A stretch of 41,986 nt of DNA from Ignavibacteriota bacterium (GCA_016197185.1 JACPWH010000102.1:1-41986), one strand, 5' to 3'; positions 7,968 to 17,455 are shown, numbered from the stretch's first letter. The notes: generated from the letters alone by a model not told the origin. A program made the numbers and translations.

Positions 7968-9773
7968 TCAATTCTTCTGCGGAAACCCAATCACGTCCGC
8001 AACCCCACTCCTGACCGAAAACCACACCACTTGTATAAATGTATCCCCCGGCTTACGGGTATATCGTATCTTGCCCAATTTCAAATTACCATTCTTGTCC
8101 CTCTCGTTCGAACCGTTAAACTTAAATGTATTGGCAAGGAACGACTTGATTATATTAAAAACACCATCGCCGCTTTTGGTCTGTTTATCAAGAAAAGATA
8201 AATGGAAATCTCTATACTCCACTCCAACCGTTCCTCGTGCCTTGCCGTCGTCCACCATCAAATTAAAAAATGAAGATTGTACAAAACCGGATGTGAGTTG
8301 AACGTGTTCCGCAATCTCGAGGAATGTATTGAACTTCGATAGCTTTATCGGGCTAAGATTACCGGACGCTCTAAAACAGAATTTAGGTGTAGTAAGCGGA
8401 GTGCTCAGTTGGAGAGTTAGTTTCCCTCCATCCATAAATTCGGAATTCAAGCTGATAACCATTGTGTCACCACGCCCATTATTATTCGATACATTCCGAA
8501 TCATTGCATTCATATTAGTAAATGTAATGGGAGCAGGTTTGGAGCGAGGTTGATAATATTCTCCATACTTGATATAGCCGTTCAATGCCTCTACACTGTC
8601 CACCTGAACTATTTGCTCAACATTGTACATAATCTCGTTGGGCATGGGAATCTTTGATTTCACGTCTTGATCACTCTTTTTATACATACTCACATAAATA
8701 CCCACTTCAGGGTCTTGTGCCTGTATATATCTTGCTTGGAATCTCTCACCTTTCAGCAAACCGGAGTATTGAATTCCATATACACTCAATTGAGGTAATA
8801 AAAAAGCAACCCGTGTCCTTCTGAATTTACTTGCATCAAAGAATTCGTTTTCCTCCAATAAAGGATCAATTCTATAATCATAAGCTACGGCTGTAGAATC
8901 TTGAACTGACGCGTGGACGATTGCACAATGGAATCTATATCCGTCTTTAGGCAAAGAATCACGTTCCGAACATTCTCCGTACTGAACATTTGTATTTTCA
9001 ATATTGAAACTGTCGATTTGTATTTTATCACTAAGTGAAGCAAGAAACTTACTTGTAGATGAATTTTTAGTACTATCAGGATCACATTCCTTATACATGT
9101 TCACCAGAACATTTAGCGAAGCGTCGTGCATATAGAGAGTGGATGCCCTGAAACTTTTGCCGTGCAATTGTTGAAAGAATGACAACCCCTTAATTTTCAC
9201 CTGAGGTAAAGACATTATATATCGTGTTTTTCGGAATTCACATTCATCAAAGAAAGCATTATCGTCCACAATCGGATGTATTTTCAAACTATCGAAAATA
9301 ACAAGAGAATCTCTCATCGACACTTTGAATTTATGACAACGAATTTCATACAAGGTCTTTTTCAATTTCACATCAATAGAATTGGCTTCCGCACTTATCC
9401 CTTTCAAAGCACTCATGTTCAAAGTATCTGCCCATAAAAGTTTGAACCAATTAATACCCCTTGCACTTGGCTTCCCGATACTGCATAAGAATGAAGAATC
9501 CTTTGCATTTATGTGAACATCCCCTAATTCAATATGTCCGTTCAGCAAATTAATATTCAGGTCTGACATATATAATATATAATCGGGATATGCCTCTGCA
9601 AATTCCATTTCTACTTGTTCTTTAAGATATTTATTGACAAATAAATCCGGTGATACTATTAATATAATCACAGTAGAAATTGCAATCGTTCCAAAGATAA
9701 TAGTACTTAACGTTACTATTTTCCATTTTGATTTTCTAACCTTTTCAGGTTTATATGGAGTTTCGGGGTTCAT
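7968..9773 (-). CDS. AsmA-like large periplasmic protein with one N-terminal membrane anchor
   Basis: 601 residues. A basic N-terminus (KVRKSKWK) is followed by one membrane segment (about residues 20-45, TLSTIIFGTIAISTVIILIV). The rest is beta-strand-rich, with repeats of the form 'ID SFNIENTNVQYGE' and 'VDSVEALNGYIKYGE', and RTR-x-xx-LPQ-x-x-GI blocks recurring near residues 190 and 330. This resembles the AsmA/DUF748 class of inner-membrane-anchored proteins associated with envelope lipid homeostasis. Family membership is inferred from architecture rather than a clear motif. It is a single gene with more than 600 bp of repeat-containing spacer upstream. Confidence 0.55.
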   Translation of the reverse strand: MNPETPYKPEKVRKSKWKIVTLSTIIFGTIAISTVIILIVSPDLFVNKYLKEQVEMEFAEAYPDYILYMSDLNINLLNGHIELGDVHINAKDSSFLCSIGKPSARGINWFKLLWADTLNMSALKGISAEANSIDVKLKKTLYEIRCHKFKVSMRDSLVIFDSLKIHPIVDDNAFFDECEFRKTRYIMSLPQVKIKGLSFFQQLHGKSFRASTLYMHDASLNVLVNMYKECDPDSTKNSSTSKFLASLSDKIQIDSFNIENTNVQYGECSERDSLPKDGYRFHCAIVHASVQDSTAVAYDYRIDPLLEENEFFDASKFRRTRVAFLLPQLSVYGIQYSGLLKGERFQARYIQAQDPEVGIYVSMYKKSDQDVKSKIPMPNEIMYNVEQIVQVDSVEALNGYIKYGEYYQPRSKPAPITFTNMNAMIRNVSNNNGRGDTMVISLNSEFMDGGKLTLQLSTPLTTPKFCFRASGNLSPIKLSKFNTFLEIAEHVQLTSGFVQSSFFNLMVDDGKARGTVGVEYRDFHLSFLDKQTKSGDGVFNIIKSFLANTFKFNGSNERDKNGNLKLGKIRYTRKPGDTFIQVVWFSVRSGVADVIGFPQKN

Positions 9774-10395
9774 GCGTTTGCAGGTATTATTTTATAAAAT
9801 TAGCTTTCTTCATTTTTTTAGGTACGTAAGTTCTGAAACAAAAATAATCATCATAATTAATATTCATAATTTGGCAATTATCAGACACTTCGACTGCGCT
9901 CTGTGTGACATAACTCATTGTTTTTAAGAAACTAAAAATGCCTGCCATGCGAGCACAGTCGAAGTGTGACATAACTTGATTGTCATGCTGAACTTAGTCG
10001 AAGTATTTGATTATTTGCCAATTCAACTCTCTGCGTTTAGATTAATTATGTCTCGGTGCTTATTATACTGCTTGATCATACCCCCCAATTCTCTCGAAGA
10101 AGGGAGTTAGAACGTTTGTTCTGTTTTTTTCTGTAAATTGAGCAGGAACGTAACTGCCCTCTCTTGAAGAGGGAAGGAATTTCTTTAGATTTAAAAAACT
10201 GCCTGTTGTAACAAGGGAAAGAAGTTGTATCAATTTTTACAGATTTTCACTATTTTCTTTCAAATCTCGGCTTTGATAAATGAAAATCCTTCGTTTGATT
10301 ATCTTCCCTGTGATTGTAATAAACCCTTTAGGATATTTGCTAAAATACACAATCAATCAAATTACTCACCTGCCTTATCCTCTGTTTTATTACGT
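9774..10395. other. Intergenic region with palindromic repeat fragments
   Basis: No gene seen. It contains copies of the TCGACTNNGC.. / TGTCATGCTGA repeat: CAGACACTTCGACTGCGC at about 9882, its inverted partner CAGTCGAAGTGTGACATAA at about 9957, and TGTCATGCTGAACTTAGTCG at 9981-10000. A short hairpin CCCTCTCTTGAAGAGGG is at about 10157, and a degraded end of the CTGCCTGTTGTAACAAGGG repeat at about 10199. Confidence 0.6.
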
Positions 10396-11433
10396 TTAGA
10401 CTCTTTTTGAGCCTCGCTCAAGCAATACTCCTATCCACCGAGTGTTTTCATTACTTTCCAATCCGAATTTCAATGCCATTGTGAGCGGCACGCATAACAT
10501 CGCCCCAACCGGACCGAGCAAATTACCCCAAAAAATCACCGAAAGAAATATCACTAATGTGGAAAGTCCGAGCATTTTCCCCATTAAACGCGGTTGAACG
10601 ATACTTCCCAATACGAACGTAAAGAACAGATACCCGAGAGCAACAATTCCTGTCTGTGCAGGACCTAATTGAATGAACGAAACTGCAACAGTAAGAACAA
10701 GTGCTATTGCCGAACCGATATTCGGTATATAACATAAGAAAAAAGTAATGAGACCTATCATTATCGCAAAGTCAACACCAAATAAAGCCAACCAGATAGA
10801 AGTAATAATTCCTGTTACCAATCCGTAAATTGTTTGGAAAATCATAAATCTGGGCATTTCCTGCATAAATTTACTAAACCCTGGAAAAGCAGCACGTGGA
10901 CTTTCTACGGCGGCACGAATCTTACTCGGGAAAGTGGAGGCTTCCATTAGTATGAACGATACCATCAAAAGGATTACCACTATACTTGAAACAAGCGAAC
11001 CGATACTGCCCAAAAATCCTGTTGCCAGCGCAGTCATATTCTCCGCATTTATAGATTTTGTGAATGTATCCTCACTTACTTTTATTCCCTTGCTGCCCAA
11101 AAACTCTACAATAGAATTTATATTTTGATGCAAACGATCCTGATATACAGGAAGGGATGTAAGAAGGCTATCAGTAAAATTTCCTATAATTAGCCCGATA
11201 AGAGCCAGAATAAGTATAAACCCTGAAATGACAATCAACACTCCTAATCCTAATGGAACACCTCTTTTGCTGAGTCGTCTGAGAATCGGAACTCCGAGTA
11301 TCGAAAGAAAAATTGAAATAAGAAAAGGCATCAGCACCGCTTGCGCTAAATATATTCCTCCTATAATAATTACTAACAAAGCACCTACCACAAGAAAGTT
11401 TGTCCCGCTTTTAAAAATTGTTTGTTCTTTCAT
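10396..11433 (-). CDS. AI-2E family transporter (PerM/TqsA type)
   Basis: 345 residues, the usual length. Two N-terminal membrane-segment pairs (FLVVGALLVIIIGGIYLAQAVLMPFLI ... LGLGVLIVISGFILILALIG), a soluble stretch at about residues 90-150, and then a C-terminal membrane domain with the family-typical PNIGSAIALVLTVAVSF and QPRLMGKMLGLSTLVIFLS segments. Members are inner-membrane permeases reported for autoinducer-2 export or sodium/proton exchange, and specificity cannot be assigned here. It is monocistronic: 150 bp upstream to the lipoprotein gene's 3' end and a long spacer downstream. Confidence 0.85.
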   Translation of the reverse strand: MKEQTIFKSGTNFLVVGALLVIIIGGIYLAQAVLMPFLISIFLSILGVPILRRLSKRGVPLGLGVLIVISGFILILALIGLIIGNFTDSLLTSLPVYQDRLHQNINSIVEFLGSKGIKVSEDTFTKSINAENMTALATGFLGSIGSLVSSIVVILLMVSFILMEASTFPSKIRAAVESPRAAFPGFSKFMQEMPRFMIFQTIYGLVTGIITSIWLALFGVDFAIMIGLITFFLCYIPNIGSAIALVLTVAVSFIQLGPAQTGIVALGYLFFTFVLGSIVQPRLMGKMLGLSTLVIFLSVIFWGNLLGPVGAMLCVPLTMALKFGLESNENTRWIGVLLERGSKRV

Positions 11434-11584
11434 AACCGGTTTTTGAAGTAAATTTAGTAGGAGGTAACTGTACTTAAATTATAAAACAAAGGTATTTTCG
11501 GCAAGCTCTTTTTATTGTAGCAAAACACGAAAACACCTTCTGATATAATACTTTTATCTTTTTGAAATCATAGAACCATGAGTT

Positions 11585-12313
11585 CTACAACCTCTTCAAT
11601 GCACGAAAAGCTAATTTGATACCTTTTTCTATTTCATCACTATTGTTAGGATCCCTCGGGTCAAGAACAGAATTATCGTTTCTAAAAATAAACAACGGGT
11701 TCATAAAGAGAAGGATGCTATATGTAGTGTGAACCTGAATGTCAATATCATTCAGGAATTTTAAGGTCAAATTGTGGGTTGATTTGCTCTTATATGTAAA
11801 TGGATGTCCAACTCCATCTTTGTAAGAAATACCCTCTATAATTATTGTATAGCGGTCATCTGTTACAAAATCGCTGTACACTCCATCGTTAAGATACGCA
11901 CCCACTTCGTTTGCACTAAACTTATGAATTTCGAACTTGATATGGTCGTAAATTCCAATAGGAATCGGACTCGAAGCATTTAGATATGCTCCTGATGCAT
12001 CTATATTGAGGAGAAAAGGACCTACTTTAATATCATGACCGGGAAAGTTTGAATCTTCTTTGGTCATGTGCAATTTCATATTCGATATAAGTATTCTCAC
12101 TCTATTTATATGCAACGAATCTGCTGTTTCACCGTTTACAGTAATCGCCGGCTCCCCATTACTCTTCGAAGCAGGTGTTACAGATGTAGCATCTAATTGT
12201 GTGTATATTTGAATTTGAGGCTCATTGGATGTAGTAGTACTTTCAGAACATCCTAAAGTCCAAAGACTTATACAAATGGCGATTGCTAAGCGCAATCCAA
12301 TGAATGCTTTCAT
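11585..12313 (-). CDS. Lipoprotein of unknown function
   Basis: 242 residues. Signal peptide with a lipobox ending LGC (Cys22), then SESTTTSNE, a typical flexible linker. The rest is predicted beta-rich: HINRVRILISNMKLHM, GPFLLNIDASGAYLN, GIYDHIKFEIHKF. This pattern of 'values of gauge beta-sandwich' resembles the DUF4382-like lipoproteins of Bacteroidota, but I cannot confirm it. Start ATG 12313 is followed by a proper basic n-region. It would be anchored in the outer or inner membrane. No operon partner is evident. Confidence 0.7.
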   Translation of the reverse strand: MKAFIGLRLAIAICISLWTLGCSESTTTSNEPQIQIYTQLDATSVTPASKSNGEPAITVNGETADSLHINRVRILISNMKLHMTKEDSNFPGHDIKVGPFLLNIDASGAYLNASSPIPIGIYDHIKFEIHKFSANEVGAYLNDGVYSDFVTDDRYTIIIEGISYKDGVGHPFTYKSKSTHNLTLKFLNDIDIQVHTTYSILLFMNPLFIFRNDNSVLDPRDPNNSDEIEKGIKLAFRALKRL

Positions 12314-12946
12314 GATACCCCCTATAAAGATTGATAAATAGTACCGATTAAAAAAATTTAACCGTTGATAAATTTAGATATTGAAACTGAACATACATGA
12401 TGCAACCAATGTAATAAGTAAGAAAAAGGACAGCAATAACCGGCAATAATTTGTTAGGGCGTATTTCAAAAAAGATAAGTATCTATATAACGACAAGTTG
12501 TATATGACATTATCTAAATTGTTGATAAAATAACCGCCCTCTCATGCAGAACTTGATTCAGCATCTCCGTACATACGTTGAAATTAGCACGACCAAAGAA
12601 CAACGGAGCCCCTGAACCCGATTCAGGGTGACAAGAATACATATTTTTTTCACTGCCATCTTTCTTGCCAAATAAATGATTTCTATTGTCTCGATTACTT
12701 TTGTCCCGGTACATATTTACTTACACATACAACATTGTATTTGAAACCACTTTGACTACCCAATCTTTAATTGTATTACGGATTTATTATTTAGATGTTG
12801 CAATTTCTTCTTCCATAATTATCTTACAAAGCTGCCCAAACTTTAGTTTTAATGTTTTACATATTCCCTCTAAAGAATTACATTATTCTTAGGGTGGCTT
12901 TGCAATAAGCATTTTTCAGATTCGATCCTTTGCCCATACATCCTTT
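12314..12946. other. Intergenic region, no gene
   Basis: No ORF with coding character. A degenerate inverted pair (CTTGATTCAGCATCTCCG near 12548 and CGGAGCCCCTGAACCCGATT near 12604, ending CAGGGTGACAAGAAT) resembles the intergenic palindromic repeats elsewhere in the window but has a different core. The rest is AT-rich and featureless. Confidence 0.5.
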
Positions 12947-13684
12947 CTACCTGAGTGACAGATATTCCTTCCAAACCAAGAATAACTCCCATGTTGCCTG
13001 TACATCCCTCAAGCAGTATTCCGCAATTTCCTTACCGCGTCCGGCTTGGAAATATTCAGCAACTTTCGAGCCGTCCACACCTTCGGATTTTGGAGATTTA
13101 ATCCCGAATGATTTGGTAAAAAAATCGAAATTATATCTGCGTGTTGCACCTGATTGTCCTCCATTATAAAAACATAACTCGTCGATCAAATCCGTATGCA
13201 GAGGATAATTAAAACGAGTGCCTTCCATTAAATTCCTCGAAGGGCGTACTCTAAGTATAGCAGAACGAAGCATCAGGAACGGCGCATCAAATGTTCGTCC
13301 GTTGAAACTTATCAAATGTAACTTAGGGTATTGACGAAGCAGTTTCCAAAAATTTGTAAGTAGTGTTTTTTCGCTGCACCGTACAAATTTCGCTCCGTTC
13401 GGTAAATCTTCGCTTGTAAATTCTCCTTCAGCCAAAGAATTATCCTGCAAATACGATGTCCGCTTCTTTTCAATAAACTCTCCCGATTCATCTTTTTCAA
13501 AATGAATAATTCCCAAACAAACCACTTGAGCAGTTATTGGTGACAGTGCCATTTCCGCCTTTTTTTTATTTTGCTCTTCAAGACTTGCAGTACCTCGAAG
13601 CAAGTATTCGTGCTGTGCTTCGTCGAATGATTCCCATGAAAGAGGTGCAGTTTCTATATCAAATACGCAATATGAATCAGCCAT
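12947..13684 (-). CDS. Predicted 3'-5' exonuclease, PolB-like (DnaQ superfamily)
   Basis: 245 residues. Matches the 'predicted 3'-5' exonuclease related to the exonuclease domain of PolB' family. ExoI motif VFDIET has D9 and E11; ExoII is ISFNGRTFDAPFL (Asp at about 155); ExoIII is YCLRDVQATWELF (Asp at about 229, with Tyr four residues before it, as in DEDDy enzymes). The four expected acidic residues are present, so it should be active on nucleic acid ends. No polymerase domain is attached. The start MADSYCVFDIET is natural because the ExoI motif is usually close to the N-terminus. Biological role unknown. It is a single gene. Confidence 0.85.
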   Translation of the reverse strand: MADSYCVFDIETAPLSWESFDEAQHEYLLRGTASLEEQNKKKAEMALSPITAQVVCLGIIHFEKDESGEFIEKKRTSYLQDNSLAEGEFTSEDLPNGAKFVRCSEKTLLTNFWKLLRQYPKLHLISFNGRTFDAPFLMLRSAILRVRPSRNLMEGTRFNYPLHTDLIDELCFYNGGQSGATRRYNFDFFTKSFGIKSPKSEGVDGSKVAEYFQAGRGKEIAEYCLRDVQATWELFLVWKEYLSLR

Positions 13685-13762
13685 TGGTTTGCTCCTGCTA
13701 TTTTAGTAATAAGAAAATTTATGGTATCAGACAATTTTTGGTTTCAGTAAGAACAGGAATCA

Positions 13763-13944
13763 CCCTTAACAAGCAGGGCTGTTTTTCAACTTTTCAGATA
13801 GTCACATCCGAATAATAGATAACAATTACTTGTTTTTGTACCCCTGTGCACCCTTTGTGGTTCATCTTTTAACACAAAGTGCACAAAGGTTTTTCACAAA
13901 GTTCACTAAGAAATTTAGAAAACCTGCCCTGCTTGTTAAAGGGG
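13763..13944. repeat. Intergenic element with CCTGCTTGTTAAAG-type inverted ends
   Basis: Left arm CCCTTAACAAGCAGGGCTG (13763) is mirrored by the right arm CCTGCCCTGCTTGTTAAAGGGG, ending at 13944. The interior holds a second palindromic layer (CCCTTTGTGGTTCATC / CACAAAGTGCACAAAGG). A longer relative occupies 29159-29563 and a degraded end lies near 10199. No coding capacity. It resembles a MITE or REP-like element. Confidence 0.75.
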
Positions 13945-14134
13945 AACGAGAAGATTTACATATACTACCACAAAAATTGTCAGAGAACCGAATTTTTTTA
14001 ATCGTCAATTGTACCTTGCGGTGCAATCTACAAAATCTTATAGAAATTGCCTGCCATCGCCCCAATTTTACTCATAATTTTCGTTTAATATCACACTTCT
14101 GTATTTTATCTTTTCGCAAAAGCCGATAAAGCGG

Positions 14135-14142
14135 TAAATTTG
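14135..14142 (+). promoter_or_regulatory. -7 box TAAATTTG directly before bamD
   Basis: TAAATTTG is a perfect TAnnTTTG box. It ends only 8 bp before the ATG at 14151, which predicts a transcript with almost no 5' leader. Confidence 0.55.
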
Positions 14143-14150
14143 CAACCATT

Positions 14151-14933
14151 ATGAAAAACAACACAAAAATATCTCAGTTCTTAGGTAGCTTACCCGGTTT
14201 TTTTATCTGCCTTACAGCAGTACTTTTTATTTCAGGTTGCGGTTCAGGTGCTGCAGTAGATTACCGTGACCCCGAATCAGTATTCAAAGCGGGAGTAGCA
14301 GCTTTGAATGATAATGATTTCATTGAATCACAAAAAATGTTTGATATTGTACGGCTGCAGTTTTCAACCACCCAGTATGCCGATGATGCGCAATACTATC
14401 TTGCCGAGCTTAATTTCAAGCGCAGGGATTTTATCATAGCTGCTTTTAATTATAATATGTTGATACGGAGCTTTCCCACAAGTGAATATGCAAAGCGTGC
14501 GCTTTACAAATCAGCTTTGTGTTACGAGGAACTTTCTCCGCCATCCGACCGTGATCAAGAATATACTAAAAAAGCAATCCAAGCATTTTCTGAATTTCAA
14601 ACTGTGTATGCACAGGATTCTCTTGCAACAGCAGCTACCAACCATATCGTGGCTCTTAGGCATAAACTTGCAGAAAGGGAGTTCAATACAACATTGATCT
14701 ACCGTAAATTGTATAGCTGGAAAGCAACTCTTGTCTATTACGATACTCTTATCGAAGAGTATCCCGATACTGAGTTTTACGAACCTGCTTTTTTAGGTAA
14801 GGTAGAAATGCTCACCCAGCTAAAACGATATGACGAAGCGAAAGCATTGATTGAGGTATATAGAAAGAAATTCCCGAGTGGTAAGTTTCTGAACGACATC
14901 AGTACGATTGAAACGACGTTTCCGGCTAAATGA
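14151..14933 (+). CDS. bamD: Outer membrane assembly lipoprotein BamD
   Basis: BamD is the essential lipoprotein partner of BamA in outer-membrane protein insertion. 260 residues. Signal peptide with lipobox ISGC (Cys30). It is followed by TPR-like helical pairs with the family signatures: FKAGVAALNDNDFIESQKMF, then YADDAQYYLAELNFKRRDF, the SEYAKRALYKSALCYEEL block, and YDTLIEEYPDTEFYEPAFLG. Length and repeat order match the Bacteroidota form. Start ATG 14151 follows a near-leaderless promoter. GldL-like and GldM-like genes come next on the same strand after a 200-bp gap with a nuclease-family remnant, grouping envelope functions. Confidence 0.88.
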   Translation: MKNNTKISQFLGSLPGFFICLTAVLFISGCGSGAAVDYRDPESVFKAGVAALNDNDFIESQKMFDIVRLQFSTTQYADDAQYYLAELNFKRRDFIIAAFNYNMLIRSFPTSEYAKRALYKSALCYEELSPPSDRDQEYTKKAIQAFSEFQTVYAQDSLATAATNHIVALRHKLAEREFNTTLIYRKLYSWKATLVYYDTLIEEYPDTEFYEPAFLGKVEMLTQLKRYDEAKALIEVYRKKFPSGKFLNDISTIETTFPAK

Positions 14934-14962
14934 GTTTATATTTCCTAAAAACTGATATGTAA

Positions 14963-15094
14963 CTGTTCAAAGCTGCCGAAATTGAGTTTGCTGTTAAAAT
15001 CATCAAAACAATGATTACTCAAAATGTGCCATTAGAGAAAATAATTTCATATACAGGATTGACAAAAGAAGAAATTGAAGAATTGATGAAATAA
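14963..15094 (+). pseudogene. C-terminal remnant of an Rpn/PD-(D/E)XK nuclease family transposase
   Basis: The open frame from 14963 to the stop at 15094 reads FAVKIIKTMITQNVPLEKI followed by ISYTGLTKEEIEELMK. This 'A-x-x-M-x-x-x-x-x-x-I-x-x-x-T-G-L-(S/T)-x-E-E-I-x-x-L' helix-turn-helix ending is the characteristic tail of Rpn/PDDEXK transposase-like proteins. There is no start codon with a ribosome-binding site and no nuclease domain upstream, where bamD ends 30 bp away. A relic of a decayed mobile gene. Confidence 0.6.
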
Positions 15095-15131
15095 ATTTAT
15101 TCAAAATCGAATAATATAATTCACAAAAATT

Positions 15132-15923
15132 ATGCTCCAACTTGATACACTTTCATCGCTCGAAGGACGCGCAGTACTCCACGATTGTTTTCGCGAGTTT
15201 CGTTATACCAAGCGTATGAATACAATTTCGACACTTGCGCTTACGTGGAGAATTTGTACCAAGGAACGAGAAATTTACCGCTATTCACAATCGGAAGTAA
15301 CTATTCTGCATCCGCTTGGAATTGTTTCCGGCACTTCGCTTTGGATGGAAGAGATCATCAACCGCTTCTATTTTTCAACGATCAATTCATTTGTCTATTT
15401 TGGAGCTGCTATTCTGCTGGTGTCGGTAGGTTTTAGAAGAATATACGAGGATTTACCCGATTTTATCGTTATAGGAAGTGTGATTTTTGAAGCAATCATG
15501 CTTATGTTCATGTTTATTGTGATGTTTTTCTCACCAACTGACGACGAAGAATCCGAAATATCAGCCGAAACAACAGCAGTTACCGAACTTATCCGCGAGG
15601 TTGGAGAAATTGCCCGTGATTATGCAGCAATATCTGTCCGTTTGGAATTTATAGGCGATTCTCTGGAAAATGTTTCTACACGTCAGGAAGCACTTATCAC
15701 TTCTTCATCAGAGGCGGTAAAGATTGCGTCAATGGCAGTAGCTCCGAATCCGCAACTTATTGATTCTATGCGTGAGACCACGGCAGCTTTGAACGATTTT
15801 ACCCAAGCACTCCGCACTTTAACAAGTTCAGCAGAGATGCTCAAAAGGGAAGAAATTGAGCTTGCAGTTCGCCGTGAAGTAGAATTAATGCTCACCCAAA
15901 ACGTCTCGAAACGCATATCATGA
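15132..15923 (+). CDS. gldL: GldL-like T9SS motor protein
   Basis: GldL is the inner-membrane proton-driven motor subunit of the type IX secretion system, working with GldM. Two membrane helices lie at about residues 83-101 (TINSFVYFGAAILLVSVGF) and 111-134 (IVIGSVIFEAIMLMFMFIVM). The second carries a buried glutamate, E120, in the context IGSVIFEAIML, corresponding to the TEAIIFF-type glutamate that is essential in GldL. After it come an acidic FFSPTDDEE and a long cytoplasmic helical region, again as in GldL. The first ~71 residues are an extension not seen in typical GldL, and an internal start at ATG 15345 (MEEIINRFYF) would give a normal N-terminus. The stop overlaps the next start by 4 bp (ATGA). 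Confidence 0.72.
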   Translation: MLQLDTLSSLEGRAVLHDCFREFRYTKRMNTISTLALTWRICTKEREIYRYSQSEVTILHPLGIVSGTSLWMEEIINRFYFSTINSFVYFGAAILLVSVGFRRIYEDLPDFIVIGSVIFEAIMLMFMFIVMFFSPTDDEESEISAETTAVTELIREVGEIARDYAAISVRLEFIGDSLENVSTRQEALITSSSEAVKIASMAVAPNPQLIDSMRETTAALNDFTQALRTLTSSAEMLKREEIELAVRREVELMLTQNVSKRIS

Positions 15924-17455
15924 GACGCTCCACGCCGAAACGCAGACGCACAATAGAGATTTATTTCGTTCTCTATATTGCTGCCCTTGTGATGCTGCTT
16001 CCGAGTAAAAATGCAAATAATTCCCATAATTCTACAAAATTATGGGATGATTTATTCAGGCAGTCCTTTACCCTGCATCCTGAAAAAACAGTTCTCAATT
16101 GTAGATTAATTGCCGATTCTTCCGGTAATCGAATTATATCATTGGATTCATCTAACCTGATTGTCTATTCTGGGAACGTAAAAGATGTTCAATATGAATT
16201 CACGGTAGAAGACCAGTCCTTACGGCAAAAACTGACCTTAGTTTCTAATCAACCGTCTATCAACCGTTCATTTCTTTTGTTCCCGGCATCAGAACAAAAC
16301 GGTATTGAATTCAGATGGCACCCCCCTGAACATAACAGAATGAACCGCAATTTCGTTGTACACGTAAAGGCAACCGCATCTCCGCAACCGCTTTTGCCAA
16401 ACGACAGTATCCAACGTATGATTGATGCTGCCGGAGCAAGAATTACTGCCGAAGCTCAATTTAGTGTCAATATAATATTTGAAAATAGCGGAGCATTCTC
16501 TTCACAACCTATTGCTTCATTGCCCGGCTTTCGTGCTGATTCCACGATTACCGGCACACAAACTCCCAATGGCGGTATTTCTCCTCTGACTTTTTCAGGA
16601 AAACTTGGCGAATTTTCACTCAAACCGCAGCAATCAATCGTTAGATCACTTGCATATCAGCAGTGGACAAATAATGTTTTTCTATCCGGTATTTCCAGAA
16701 GTGAATTGAATTTACCGACAATCAGAATTGAACCTGCAAAATCAAACGGAGGAACTGCAACTATAAGCGAAATGAGAGAGAATGAAATTGTACTCGGAGG
16801 AACAAGTCCTGATGCAGGCACAATGAAAGTGATTATTACCGCAGAGCGAATTGCAGATAAAAAAGAAGTAACAGTAGATTTCACAATTCAACCTCAGCAG
16901 ATTCAAGCCCCTGAAATTGAAAGGACAATGTATCCCGGAATAACATATTTTATTCTGCCGAAACTCCCGATTTTGACAAATACTGAAGTTCGAGCTCTTC
17001 TGCGTGACGGCAAAACAGAGCGGGTATCATCACAAGGTGAGCAATTTACGTTTACACCGGATATTTCAGACACGCAAAAGATACTTACATTTGAACGTAA
17101 AGTAGGGTCAAATTTAGTAGGACAATCTATTGCCATTCACATAGAACCGTTCCCGCCGCCTGAAATATTAACTGACCAAATCACCTATCAAGGTAATGTA
17201 GTTCTCATTCGGACACGTTCGTATGGTTATAATAATCTAAAGGCAAACGATGCCCGTTTAGAGGTTGTGGATGGTAACGCTGCCACTCCAAAAGATATGC
17301 GAGGGAACAGGCAAATGGATAATAAAACACTTGCCATCATTCAAACATTCAGAATTGTTCCTGCTTCAAACAATAAACCGTTTAAGTTTAGAATACGTGC
17401 TGTGGACGAGCGAGGCAAGAGTTCAGCTGTGAAGGAGATTACGGGGGGGGAGTGA
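15920..17455 (+). CDS. gldM: GldM-like T9SS periplasmic protein
   Basis: 511 residues, close to GldM (about 515). A strongly basic N-terminus (RRSTPKRRR) is followed by one membrane helix (IEIYFVLYIAALVMLL). The rest is a long periplasmic part made of successive beta-rich blocks at about residues 65-150, 170-290, 300-390 and 400-511, consistent with GldM's four-domain rod spanning to the outer-membrane ring. The ATG overlaps the gldL-like stop by 4 bp, so the two are translationally coupled as in gldLM. Sequence motifs alone would not prove it; order, topology and length make the case. gldK and gldN do not flank it, unlike the classical gldKLMN operon. Confidence 0.68.
   Translation: MRRSTPKRRRTIEIYFVLYIAALVMLLPSKNANNSHNSTKLWDDLFRQSFTLHPEKTVLNCRLIADSSGNRIISLDSSNLIVYSGNVKDVQYEFTVEDQSLRQKLTLVSNQPSINRSFLLFPASEQNGIEFRWHPPEHNRMNRNFVVHVKATASPQPLLPNDSIQRMIDAAGARITAEAQFSVNIIFENSGAFSSQPIASLPGFRADSTITGTQTPNGGISPLTFSGKLGEFSLKPQQSIVRSLAYQQWTNNVFLSGISRSELNLPTIRIEPAKSNGGTATISEMRENEIVLGGTSPDAGTMKVIITAERIADKKEVTVDFTIQPQQIQAPEIERTMYPGITYFILPKLPILTNTEVRALLRDGKTERVSSQGEQFTFTPDISDTQKILTFERKVGSNLVGQSIAIHIEPFPPPEILTDQITYQGNVVLIRTRSYGYNNLKANDARLEVVDGNAATPKDMRGNRQMDNKTLAIIQTFRIVPASNNKPFKFRIRAVDERGKSSAVKEITGGE

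Noticed and set aside
9787-9972. Small minus-strand ORF upstream of the AsmA-like gene
   Set aside because: Overlaps palindromic repeat fragments and shows no coding pattern.
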